This document shows, one piece after another, positions 1 through 5,584 of a stretch of 6,409 bases of DNA. Location of the stretch: contig CAMVIL010000077.1 in the NCBI GenBank assembly GCA_947167535.1, positions 1 through 6,409 of the forward strand, given 5' to 3'. This stretch comes from an uncultured Ruminococcus sp. (GTDB lineage: Bacteria; Bacillota; Clostridia; Oscillospirales; Ruminococcaceae). Below the pieces are notes generated by a model, which was given only the letters and a program-made list of their open reading frames with translations, did not search any database and was not told the DNA's origin. Each line of letters begins with the position of its first letter. Position 1 is the first letter of the stretch. Position numbers and translations under genes: made by a program.

Positions 1-367
1 TACCATGCTGGCTGCCGGTATCGGCAACATCCACGGCGTATATCCCGAGAACTGGGCAGGTCTGTCCTTCGAGACTCTCGCTGCTATCAAGGCTGCAGTA
101 GGCGATATGCCTCTCGTTCTGCACGGCGGCACAGGCATCCCCGACGAGATGGTAAAGAAGGCTATCGACATGGGCGTTGCTAAGGTAAACGTAAACACCG
201 AGTGCCAGCTGGTATTCCGTGACGCTACCCGCGCTTACATCGAGGCTGGCAAGGATCAGCAGGGCAAGGGCTTCGACCCCAGAAAGCTGCTCGCTCCCGG
301 TGCAGAGGCTATCAAGGTAAAGGTAAAGGAAAAGATGGAGCTGTTCGGTTCCGTTGGCAAGGCCTGA
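1..367 (+). CDS. fba: Class II fructose-bisphosphate aldolase, C-terminal part (5' end outside window)
   Basis: This is the C-terminal ~121 residues of a zinc-dependent class II aldolase, which cleaves fructose-1,6-bisphosphate to dihydroxyacetone phosphate and glyceraldehyde-3-phosphate in cytosolic glycolysis and runs in reverse in gluconeogenesis. Two family landmarks are visible. The motif GNIHGVY has its histidine codon at 32-34, and LVLHGGTG has its histidine codon at 122-124. In the family these histidines are zinc ligands. The segment GVAKVNVNTECQ follows and matches the phosphate-binding C-terminal barrel strand. The reading frame is open from the first base, so the start lies upstream, and the first ATG at position 5 is internal. 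The stop is TGA at 365-367. Codon use is strongly biased (GCT, GGC, AAG, GTA), as expected for a highly expressed glycolytic gene. The assignment is secure; only the exact subclass is unknown. Confidence 0.95.
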   Translation, partial: TMLAAGIGNIHGVYPENWAGLSFETLAAIKAAVGDMPLVLHGGTGIPDEMVKKAIDMGVAKVNVNTECQLVFRDATRAYIEAGKDQQGKGFDPRKLLAPGAEAIKVKVKEKMELFGSVGKA

Positions 368-420
368 TCGGAAACGACCGCTTCGCGATCTTATTCCAAG
401 AAATATGCTTCGCATATTTC
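366..420. repeat. GCTTCGC-centred inverted repeats after fba (possible weak terminator or dispersed repeat)
   Basis: Two palindromic segments lie directly after the fba stop. The first runs from GATCG (366-370) to CGATC (386-390) and contains CGC-TTC-GCG at 379-387, followed by TTATT. The second is a perfect 9-bp stem, GAAATATGC (400-408) against GCATATTTC (412-420), with a TTC loop. Neither is followed by a proper T-run, so they are at best weak intrinsic terminators. The shared GCTTCGC core suggests a small dispersed palindromic repeat of the kind seen between genes in some clostridia; that is inference. They may protect the fba mRNA 3' end. No clear promoter for the next gene is visible in 421-472. 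Confidence 0.5.
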
Positions 421-472
421 AGCAAACTGATTGAATTAACACACTTTGACGCAATGAGAGAGCAGGAGATCT

Positions 473-823
473 ATGGGTAAAAAAGACTGCCGTGCAGATC
501 TTGCGTTTCCGTATAATCTGCCGGACGTATTCAATATCATACTTCAGAGCGCTCCAGTTGTGGGACTGACTCTCGTCGGAGCGGACAATGTGAACAATAT
601 CATTCGTCTCAGCAAGGATATCAACCTGACCACCTGGGGCGAGAATATCACCGTATATCTCGGCGTGCTGCCTGACGGACGTACAGGCGTGACGATAATC
701 AGCAGTTCTGTGCTGGGAACAGAGATAATGGCGAGAAAGCACAATCAGAAGCACGTTGACGACCTTACCGCCGAGCTGTACAGAAGGCTCCCCGGCGGCT
801 GCCCTCAGCAGATGCAGATGTGA
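473..823 (+). CDS. Small conserved-looking protein of unknown function, upstream of queT
   Basis: I do not recognise this 116-residue protein. It has no signal peptide and no membrane segment, so it is probably cytosolic. Residues ~20-40 are hydrophobic with small residues (SAPVVGLTLVGADN). Residues ~43-80 look like three or four beta strands (IIRLSKDINLTTWG, ITVYLGVLPDG, TGVTIISSS). Residues ~84-107 look like an amphipathic helix, and the end carries CPQQMQM. This sheet-then-helix pattern recalls small lipid- or ligand-binding folds, but no family motif supports that. The ATG at 473 is chosen because AGGAG lies at 464-468, although the spacing is short. The stop at 821-823 is 24 bases before the queT start on the same strand, so the two genes are probably cotranscribed. 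Overlapping minus-strand frames lack ribosome binding sites and are antisense shadows. Confidence 0.75.
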   Translation: MGKKDCRADLAFPYNLPDVFNIILQSAPVVGLTLVGADNVNNIIRLSKDINLTTWGENITVYLGVLPDGRTGVTIISSSVLGTEIMARKHNQKHVDDLTAELYRRLPGGCPQQMQM

Positions 824-847
824 GCCGAAAGCAAGGAGCTTTGATAA

Positions 848-1366
848 ATGGAATCAATAAGCACCAGACGCATTACGCGCAGCGGTATCATCGCGTTGGT
901 ATATGTCGTTCTGACGGTCACGCTGCCGCTTAGTTACGGCAATGTGCAGCTGCGTCTTGCAGAGGCGCTGATGCTGCTCTGTTTGTTCAGCAAGGATTAT
1001 ATCTATTCGCTTACCGTCGGCTGTTTAGTGGCGAACATTTACGTCACATCGGGAATAGCAGATACTGCAGTAGGCACTCTGGCGACCCTTGCGGGAGCGC
1101 TGTGCATCTATCTTCTGAGAGATCGTCTCAATCTGCTGACAGCTTCGATATTCCCCGTAGTCATCAAAGCTTTGTCGATAAGTATCAAACTAAAGATCAT
1201 CGCAAATACCCCGATAAGGTATTCGATCCGCGATGTTGCGATAGGTGAGGTCATCTGTTGCACGATCCTTGGCGGCATACTGATCATGGCACTGACGCGG
1301 AACAAGGAATTCAGGCGGATAATCTCCGACGACATCGACAACAAGTCGATGCAGAGATACAAATGA
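848..1366 (+). CDS. queT: QueT family ECF transporter S component (queuosine-precursor uptake)
   Basis: This 172-residue integral membrane protein matches the QueT family, the substrate-binding S component of an energy-coupling factor transporter thought to import a queuosine precursor. Family signatures are visible in order: the first helix ending in LPLSYGNVQLRLAEAL (residues ~14-41), GCLVAN (58-63), GTLATL (76-81), and a late GE-containing helix (IGEVICCTILGGIL, 132-145). About five hydrophobic helices can be drawn, then a charged cytosolic tail. The ATG at 848 has AAGGAG at 833-838 with 9 bases of spacing. The ECF ATPases and T component are not in this window; group II S components normally share them from elsewhere. 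The segment KALSISIKLKII (107-118) replaces the N-A-L-(I/V)-x-G-x-E-L type sequence I would expect there, so substrate detail is less certain. No preQ1 riboswitch is visible. Transcription ends at the terminator at 1374. Confidence 0.85.
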   Translation: MESISTRRITRSGIIALVYVVLTVTLPLSYGNVQLRLAEALMLLCLFSKDYIYSLTVGCLVANIYVTSGIADTAVGTLATLAGALCIYLLRDRLNLLTASIFPVVIKALSISIKLKIIANTPIRYSIRDVAIGEVICCTILGGILIMALTRNKEFRRIISDDIDNKSMQRYK

Positions 1367-1373
1367 AATACTA

Positions 1374-1405
1374 AGACCCGTATCTGTTGAGGATACGGGT
1401 CTTTT
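1374..1405 (+). terminator. Intrinsic terminator of the queT unit
   Basis: A perfect 11-bp stem, AGACCCGTATC (1374-1384) against GATACGGGTCT (1392-1402), encloses the 7-base loop TGTTGAG and runs into TTTT (1402-1405) followed by GTATACTTT. It begins 8 bases after the queT stop. On the minus strand the same hairpin is followed by a weaker T-rich stretch (TTAGTATTTCATTT), so it may also stop transcripts of the convergent secreted-protein gene, whose stop lies at 1439. Confidence 0.93.
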
Positions 1406-1421
1406 GTATACTTTGGAGGTC

Positions 1422-1452
1422 ATTTGCACTTTAGATTATTATTTGCACTTTA
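1422..1452. repeat. 12-bp direct repeat spanning the 3' end of the secreted-protein gene
   Basis: The 12-mer ATTTGCACTTTA occurs at 1422-1433 and again at 1441-1452, a 19-base offset. The second copy contains the last codons of the minus-strand gene, and the first lies just beyond its stop codon. It may be a small tandem duplication of the gene end. No function is evident. Confidence 0.6.
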
Positions 1453-2509
1453 CTTTAAGGACCTTGCTCCATGTCGCCTGCAGGTTCTTGGAGCCGACCT
1501 TCTTGTAGCCCTGAACGCGGGCGTAGTAGGTCTTGCCCTTCTTCAGTCCGTTTACCTTTTTGGAAACGGTGGAGTTCTTGGAGATGTTGAACTTCTTGAC
1601 ACTGCTCGTGAAGTTCTTATCGAGGGCTATCTGAACGGTGTAGCCTGCAACCTGATTATCTCTTGTCCAGGTCAGGGTGACCGACTTGGTCTTGGTGCTC
1701 TTGAGGGTCTTGATCTTGGTCTGAGCGGGGAGGATATAGAAGGAAGCAGTTTTCTTGCCGCGGTAATTGCCGATACCGTTTATCGTAGCGGTAGCTCTGC
1801 CCACGGAGGTATTGTTCCTGTAATCGATGGTGTAGTCGACGCCTTTTTTGAGGGTCTTGCCGTCGAGGACGACCTTAGCCGCAGGAGTCTTAGCCTTGCC
1901 GGTGTAGACAACATCGGAGATGGTGACAGCCGCTGTATTAACGGGAGTCGTGGGCGGAACATACTCATAAGGGTTGAAGTTGAGTATCTGACCGCTGAGA
2001 GACATCAGGGTGTAATCGTGGGGGTCGCTTGCAAAGGGAGTCTTCCATGTATAAACGGAAGTCGGCTGTTCGGGGCTTATGTGCTGAACGTCGTCCTTGC
2101 CGATGCCTGCGCCTGCGGCGTCGTAGTCAGCGTTATAGAAGTGGTACTGAAGATAACCGTTGAAGTCCACCTGCTGATCCGAGAGGAGGTTAGGGATAGA
2201 GTATTCAAACTCGATATCCTTGACCTTAGTGGAGTCAAAGATTATCTTATCCGAGGTAAACATATATCTCGTTTTGTTCTTATAGTCCTTGACCTTAGCG
2301 TAAACATCGAGGGACGAGAGCAGGGTCTTGTTATTCGAGTAGTCCACAGCGTAGATGTTAACGTGCAGGTCGGTAGCGTTAAGCTCGCTTGCCGCCGAAG
2401 CGGTAACAGCGTTTCCGACGAGATCTTTGCCTGTCAGTGCGGGAGCACCGATCATACTTACCATAAGTGCAAGAGCGCAAGCGCTGCTCATTAAACGTTT
2501 AAGTTTCAT
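1439..2509 (-). CDS. Secreted protein with novel N-terminal region, Ig-like (MBG/YDG-type) and Fn3-like domains
   Basis: This is a 356-residue exported protein. Residues 1-40 form a signal peptide: basic KLKR, a hydrophobic stretch (ACALALMVSMIGAPAL) and a probable cut after TASAA. Residues ~41-185 form a domain I cannot assign. A proline/threonine linker (VPPTTPV, 184-190) leads to an Ig-like repeat at ~193-260 with the hallmark pattern YTGKAKTP, LKKGVDYTIDYRNN, GRATATINGIGNYRGKKTASFYI. Residues ~265-356 resemble a fibronectin type III domain (VTLTW, GYTVQIALDKNF, GLKKGKTYYARVQGY, ATWSKVLKVK). There is no LPxTG sorting signal, dockerin or C-terminal membrane anchor, so the protein is probably released or held non-covalently. 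The ATG at 2507-2509 has GAGGTG at 2515-2520 and 5-base spacing. An equally long frame on the plus strand (1424-2494) has a TTG start and no family features, and is a shadow. The biological role is unknown; surface adhesion or glycan binding is inference. Confidence 0.9.
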   Translation of the reverse strand: MKLKRLMSSACALALMVSMIGAPALTGKDLVGNAVTASAASELNATDLHVNIYAVDYSNNKTLLSSLDVYAKVKDYKNKTRYMFTSDKIIFDSTKVKDIEFEYSIPNLLSDQQVDFNGYLQYHFYNADYDAAGAGIGKDDVQHISPEQPTSVYTWKTPFASDPHDYTLMSLSGQILNFNPYEYVPPTTPVNTAAVTISDVVYTGKAKTPAAKVVLDGKTLKKGVDYTIDYRNNTSVGRATATINGIGNYRGKKTASFYILPAQTKIKTLKSTKTKSVTLTWTRDNQVAGYTVQIALDKNFTSSVKKFNISKNSTVSKKVNGLKKGKTYYARVQGYKKVGSKNLQATWSKVLKVKCK

Positions 2510-2560
2510 AATATCACCTCATTGTTAAAATTTCATACTTAAATATCCTTTTGCGAATAT

Positions 2561-2589
2561 ATTATATCACAGTTCACTAGAAATGTCAA
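2561..2589 (-). promoter_or_regulatory. Perfect-consensus sigma-A promoter with extended -10 for the secreted-protein gene
   Basis: On the minus strand, TTGACA (2584-2589) is separated by exactly 17 bases from TATAAT (2561-2566), preceded by TGA to make an extended -10. The bases upstream of the -35 on the minus strand are rich in A and T runs (roughly 2590-2625) and could act as an UP element. The predicted transcription start is near 2554, giving an untranslated leader of about 45 bases. All core elements match consensus, so strong, largely unregulated transcription is expected. Confidence 0.92.
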
Positions 2590-2671
2590 TAGGGGTGAAT
2601 TAATTTTAATCATTTAACAAAATAATCGGGCGCTGAGTCGTATTTTATCGGATTATAATCAAAAAAAGATG

Positions 2672-2700
2672 TTGCAACTGTCTTCGCGATGTGCTATAAT
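2672..2700 (+). promoter_or_regulatory. Sigma-A promoter for nadE and the CDF transporter gene
   Basis: TTGCAA (2672-2677) lies 17 bases from TATAAT (2695-2700), which is preceded by TGC and so forms an extended -10. The predicted start is near 2707, about 74 bases before the nadE ATG. It diverges from the secreted-protein promoter, with 82 bases between the two -35 boxes. The 10-bp palindrome GATTATAATC at 2651-2660 lies just upstream and contains a second TATAAT, but no matching -35 is seen for it. Confidence 0.85.
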
Positions 2701-2720
2701 AGTAGGAGCAAGTTTTTGAT

Positions 2721-2752
2721 CTGCCGGATTTTGGGGTTGCAGCCCTCGGCAG
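2721..2752 (+). promoter_or_regulatory. Hairpin in the nadE mRNA leader (unassigned; possible regulatory element)
   Basis: CTGCCG (2721-2726) pairs with CGGCAG (2747-2752). A G-T pair continues the stem and an inner stem forms from GGG (2734-2736) and CCC (2743-2745) around a small loop. The element sits wholly in the predicted 5' leader and ends 13 bases before the ribosome binding site at 2766. No T-run follows, so it is not an intrinsic terminator. It does not match a riboswitch class I can name. It could regulate or stabilise the transcript. Confidence 0.5.
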
Positions 2753-2765
2753 TACATATCTATTG

Positions 2766-2773
2766 AAAGGAAG
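2766..2773 (+). promoter_or_regulatory. Ribosome binding site fixing the nadE start at 2781
   Basis: AAAGGAAG at 2766-2773 lies 7-9 bases before ATG at 2781. An in-frame TTG at 2763 would place this site inside the coding region and add six residues with no ribosome binding site of their own, so the ATG is preferred. Confidence 0.88.
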
Positions 2774-2780
2774 TATTTCT

Positions 2781-3515
2781 ATGTTTGACGCTCAGAAAAT
2801 CAAAGACGGTGCCGTTCAGTGGATCCGCGACTTCTTCGAGGAAAACGGTAAGGACTGCAACGCAGTCGTCGGTATCTCCGGCGGTAAGGACAGCTCCATC
2901 GTTGCGGCTCTCTGCGTCGAGGCTCTCGGCAGAGAAAGAGTCATAGGCGTCCTCATGCCCTGCGGCGATCAGCATGATATCAATATGGCTCAGCTCCTTG
3001 TAAACCACCTCGGCATAAAGAACTACACTATTAATATAAAGGAAGCCGTAGACGGCCTCAAGTCGGCAATGCCCTTCGAGCTGTCGGCGCAGTCGGTCAC
3101 CAATATCCCTCCGCGTATCCGCATGGCGACCCTCTATGCGGTGGCGCAGTCCCACAACGGCAGAGTCGCCAACACCTGCAACCTCTCCGAGGACTGGGTC
3201 GGCTACTCCACACGCTACGGCGATCAGGCGGGAGACTTCAGCCCCTGCTCCTTCATAACCGTTCAGGAGATGAAGCAGATAGGCAGACTGCTGGGTCTGC
3301 CAGATGTTCTGGTGGACAAGGTGCCCATCGACGGACTCTGCGGCAAGACCGATGAGGATAACCTCGGCTTCACCTACGCCGAGCTCGACCGCTACATCCG
3401 CGAGGGTGTCATCGAGGATGAGCAGAAGAAAGCTCGCATCGACCATCTGCACAGGATAAACCAGTTCAAGCTCCAGTATATGCCCTGCTACCAGCCGGAG
3501 ATAAGCTATGAGTGA
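2781..3515 (+). CDS. nadE: NAD+ synthase, stand-alone (ammonia-type) form
   Basis: This 244-residue cytosolic enzyme catalyses the last step of NAD synthesis, ATP-dependent amidation of nicotinic acid adenine dinucleotide. The N-type ATP pyrophosphatase loop SGGKDSS is at residues 33-39 (sequence GISGGKDSSIVAAL). Further family features are the NIPPRIRM segment (108-115), the stretch NTCNLSEDWVGYSTRYGD (131-148), which corresponds to the conserved substrate-binding region, and DEDNLGFTYAELDRY (191-205). There is no N-terminal nitrilase-like glutaminase domain, so it should use free ammonia, or glutamine through a separate partner. Length fits the short bacterial NadE type. The gene has its own promoter and leader, and its last 8 bases overlap the start of the CDF transporter gene, implying translational coupling. 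The minus-strand frames across it are shadows. Confidence 0.95.
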   Translation: MFDAQKIKDGAVQWIRDFFEENGKDCNAVVGISGGKDSSIVAALCVEALGRERVIGVLMPCGDQHDINMAQLLVNHLGIKNYTINIKEAVDGLKSAMPFELSAQSVTNIPPRIRMATLYAVAQSHNGRVANTCNLSEDWVGYSTRYGDQAGDFSPCSFITVQEMKQIGRLLGLPDVLVDKVPIDGLCGKTDEDNLGFTYAELDRYIREGVIEDEQKKARIDHLHRINQFKLQYMPCYQPEISYE

Positions 3516-4638
3516 TAAGGCAAGGACTGCGGGGACAGACCGCGACAGGCTGATAGTACGCACCAGCCTTGTGGGCATCGGGACGAATGTTCTGCTGGCG
3601 AGCTTCAAGGCGGCGGTGGGATTTGTCACGGGTTCCATCGCGATCATACTGGACGCCGTCAACAATCTGTCCGACGTACTCTCGTCGGCGATCACGATAA
3701 TCGGCGCGAAGCTTGCGGGCAAGAGCCCTGACAAGGAGCACCCGATGGGTCACGGCAGAGCTGAGTATCTCAGTGCGCTGGTAGTGGCGGCGATCATTCT
3801 CTATGCAGGTATCACATCGGCAACAGAGTCGATAAAGAAGATAATCACACCGCAGAAAGCAGAGTACAACGCCGCCTCGATAGTGATAGTCACGGTGGCT
3901 ATATTCGTGAAGATAGTCCTCGGCAGATACGTCATGTCGCAGGGCGAAAAGGCGAATTCCTCGGCTCTGACCGCTTCCGGCAGAGACGCTCTCAACGACG
4001 CGATAATCTCGGTGTCGGTACTGGCTTCGGCGCTGATATTCATATTCACGGGGCTCGCCCTCGAGGCATACGTCGGACTTATCATTGCGGTCATCATCAT
4101 CAAATCCGGTATCGAGATGACCACCGACACCCTTGACGACATTCTCGGCAGGCGTGCCGACCCCGATACGGTAAAGAGGATCAAGGCGATCCTGACGGAA
4201 GAGCCGGAAGTCCGCGGCGCCTACGATCTGTTTCTCTACAACTACGGTCCCGACCGCGACTACTGCTCGGTGCATCTTGAGCTCCCCGACACGATGACCG
4301 TGGAGCAGGCTGACCTGCTGACGCGCCGCGTGCAGATGAAAGTCTATTCTGAAACGGGAGTGGTGCTGACGGGCGTGGGTGTATATTCCTTCAACACCCG
4401 AAGCGACGAGGTAGCCGAGATACGCAACAAGGTACAGCAGACGGTGCTCTCCCACGACTGGGCACTCCAGCTCCACGCTTTCTACGCTGACACCGCCGAA
4501 AAGACGATGCGCTTCGACGTAGTGATGAGCTTTGACATCACCCACAAGGAGGGTCTGGAGATACTCCGCCGCGAGCTGTCGGAGCTCTACCCCGACTACT
4601 CGATAATGATAGCCCCCGACATAGACATCTCGGGCTGA
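3508..4638 (+). CDS. Cation diffusion facilitator (CDF) family metal efflux protein, manganese-type site, duplicated C-terminal domain
   Basis: This 376-residue protein is an inner-membrane CDF transporter, expected to export a divalent metal by proton exchange. About six membrane helices fall in residues ~18-210. Typical CDF sequence is present: GSIAIILDAVNNLSD (42-56) and HPMGHGRAEYLSAL (78-91). By alignment with the known E. coli YiiP residues, metal site A is N52 and D56 in helix 2 with D160 and D164 in helix 5 (GRDALND). The aspartate in place of the zinc-type histidine favours manganese; this is inference from the family. Residues ~215-295 form the usual cytosolic domain. Residues ~305-376 look like a second, diverged copy, which explains the length beyond the common ~300. 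The ATG at 3508 has GGAG at 3497-3500 and overlaps nadE by 8 bases, so the two are cotranscribed and coupled. A 400-codon minus-strand frame over it is a shadow, rich in Arg, His and Tyr. Confidence 0.92.
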   Translation: MSDKARTAGTDRDRLIVRTSLVGIGTNVLLASFKAAVGFVTGSIAIILDAVNNLSDVLSSAITIIGAKLAGKSPDKEHPMGHGRAEYLSALVVAAIILYAGITSATESIKKIITPQKAEYNAASIVIVTVAIFVKIVLGRYVMSQGEKANSSALTASGRDALNDAIISVSVLASALIFIFTGLALEAYVGLIIAVIIIKSGIEMTTDTLDDILGRRADPDTVKRIKAILTEEPEVRGAYDLFLYNYGPDRDYCSVHLELPDTMTVEQADLLTRRVQMKVYSETGVVLTGVGVYSFNTRSDEVAEIRNKVQQTVLSHDWALQLHAFYADTAEKTMRFDVVMSFDITHKEGLEILRRELSELYPDYSIMIAPDIDISG

Positions 4639-4651
4639 TCTGGCAAAAGAA

Positions 4652-4684
4652 AAAGACCTGTCGGACAACGGCAGGTCTTTGTTT
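4652..4684. terminator. Bidirectional intrinsic terminator between the CDF gene and degV
   Basis: AAAGACCTG (4652-4660) pairs perfectly with CAGGTCTTT (4672-4680). Three further inner pairs (T-G, C-G, G-C) leave a GACAA loop, so the stem is about 12 bp. On the plus strand it runs into TTTGTTTGCTT. On the minus strand it is followed by TTTTTCTTTT, from the A-rich bases 4645-4654. It sits between convergent stops at 4638 and 4697 and serves both units. Confidence 0.93.
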
Positions 4685-4696
4685 GCTTATAAAGTC

Positions 4697-5566
4697 TTAT
4701 CTCTGTGCGCCTCTGAAGAAGAGCGCCAGCGTTCCGGGACCGGAGTGGGCGCCGATGACGGGGCCTGTGTAGGCGATGATAACTTCGGTGCGTTTGCCGA
4801 ATATCTCACGCATCATGTCAGCCGCCGCGTTGGCGTCCTCGATGCAGTCGCCGTGGGATATGGTGACAACGGGGTTCTCGAAGTCGCCGCAGCGCTCGCT
4901 TATCATCTCGCCCAGCTTCTTTATGGAAGCTGTCCTGCCGCGCACCTTGCCCTGAGGGATAAGGTGACCCTCGTCGTCCACGTTCAGCACAGGCTTGATG
5001 CCCAGCATCGTGCCCGCGATAGCTGCCGCGCGGGAGACTCTTCCGCCGCGGAAGAGGTACTTCAAGTCGTCCACCGTGAAGACGTGGCAGAAGGTCAGCT
5101 TGTTGTCCTCGAGCCACTTCACCAACTGGTCGAGGGTGTAGCCCTCGCGCTTTTTCATCTCGGCATATATGAGCATGAGACCCTCGCCCGACGAAGCAGA
5201 GAGGGAATCCACTATCTCGATGCGTGCGTTGGGGTACTTTTCGAGAAGCTCAGTCCTTGCGATGACGGCACTGTTATAGCTTCCGCTGAGTCCCGACGAA
5301 AATGCGAGGTAGAGTATATCGTTGCCCTTTTCCAGCTCCTCGCTGAATACGCGCTCGTAGTCGCCAACGTTTATCTGAGAGGTCTTGGTGACGGCGTCCT
5401 CGCGCATACGCTTGTAGAATTCTTCCATTGAGATCTCTTCGGTGCTGTAAGTCTGACCGTCGATCTGGAAGGAGAGGGGCATTATCCTGCACTCCATCTT
5501 CTCAAGCCTTTCGGCGGGAAGGTCGCAGGTGTTGTCGCAGAAAAGTACATAAGGGCGTTCGCTCAT
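4697..5566 (-). CDS. DegV family fatty-acid-binding protein (FakB-like)
   Basis: This 289-residue cytosolic protein belongs to the DegV family. Characterised members (FakB) bind a fatty acid and present it to the kinase FakA for phosphorylation, feeding exogenous fatty acids into phospholipid synthesis. Family motifs appear in order: CDNTCDLP (10-17), KTSQ (61-64), SSGLSGSYNSA (90-100), VDSLSASSGEG (119-129), DDLKYLFRGGRVS (166-178), GIKPVL (189-194) and IGAHSGPG (271-278). The threonine of TSQ, the serines of SSGLSGS and the histidine of AHSGPG correspond to residues known to hold the lipid carboxylate. The ATG at 5564-5566 is chosen over an upstream in-frame GTG at 5606-5608 because GGAG at 5575-5578 is well placed and the family begins with a strand such as YVLFCDNT. 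No fakA gene lies nearby, which is common for extra DegV paralogues. The bound lipid is unknown. Confidence 0.94.
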   Translation of the reverse strand: MSERPYVLFCDNTCDLPAERLEKMECRIMPLSFQIDGQTYSTEEISMEEFYKRMREDAVTKTSQINVGDYERVFSEELEKGNDILYLAFSSGLSGSYNSAVIARTELLEKYPNARIEIVDSLSASSGEGLMLIYAEMKKREGYTLDQLVKWLEDNKLTFCHVFTVDDLKYLFRGGRVSRAAAIAGTMLGIKPVLNVDDEGHLIPQGKVRGRTASIKKLGEMISERCGDFENPVVTISHGDCIEDANAAADMMREIFGKRTEVIIAYTGPVIGAHSGPGTLALFFRGAQR

Positions 5567-5574
5567 GGTTATCA

Positions 5575-5578
5575 CTCC
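5575..5578 (-). promoter_or_regulatory. Ribosome binding site fixing the degV-family gene start
   Basis: GGAG on the minus strand lies 8 bases before ATG (5564-5566). The longer reading from GTG at 5606-5608 has no such site and would add 14 residues outside the family fold. Confidence 0.85.
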
Positions 5579-5584
5579 GGTATT

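Noticed and set aside
368..847. preQ1 riboswitch upstream of queT
   Set aside because: I looked for the class I hairpin and A-rich pseudoknot tail before the small gene and before queT and found nothing matching; only 24 bases separate the two genes.
1424..2494. 356-codon open frame on the plus strand opposite the secreted-protein gene
   Set aside because: It starts with TTG, has no ribosome binding site and shows no domain pattern. The minus-strand frame has a signal peptide, recognisable domains, a ribosome binding site and a promoter.
2651..2660. Palindrome GATTATAATC as a second promoter or operator
   Set aside because: It contains TATAAT but no -35 lies at a suitable distance. A 10-bp AT-rich palindrome can arise by chance in this AT-rich spacer.
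2682..2690. CTTCGCGAT shared with the repeat after fba (382-389 region)
   Set aside because: A 9-base match inside a promoter spacer without the surrounding palindrome is most simply chance.
2763..2780. Earlier TTG start for nadE
   Set aside because: It would place the AAAGGAAG ribosome binding site inside the coding sequence; ATG at 2781 has ideal spacing.
2760..3734. 324-codon minus-strand frame opposite nadE and the CDF gene
   Set aside because: The plus strand carries clear NadE and CDF motifs across the same bases; the minus frame is an antisense shadow without a start signal.
3466..4668. 400-codon minus-strand frame, longer than the CDF gene it opposes
   Set aside because: Its composition (many Arg, His, Tyr and Val) is typical of antisense translation, and it would run across the terminator at 4652. 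The CDF frame has membrane helices and family motifs.
4679..5431. 250-codon plus-strand frame opposite the degV-family gene
   Set aside because: It begins within terminator tail sequence and has no ribosome binding site or family motifs; the minus strand encodes all DegV motifs.
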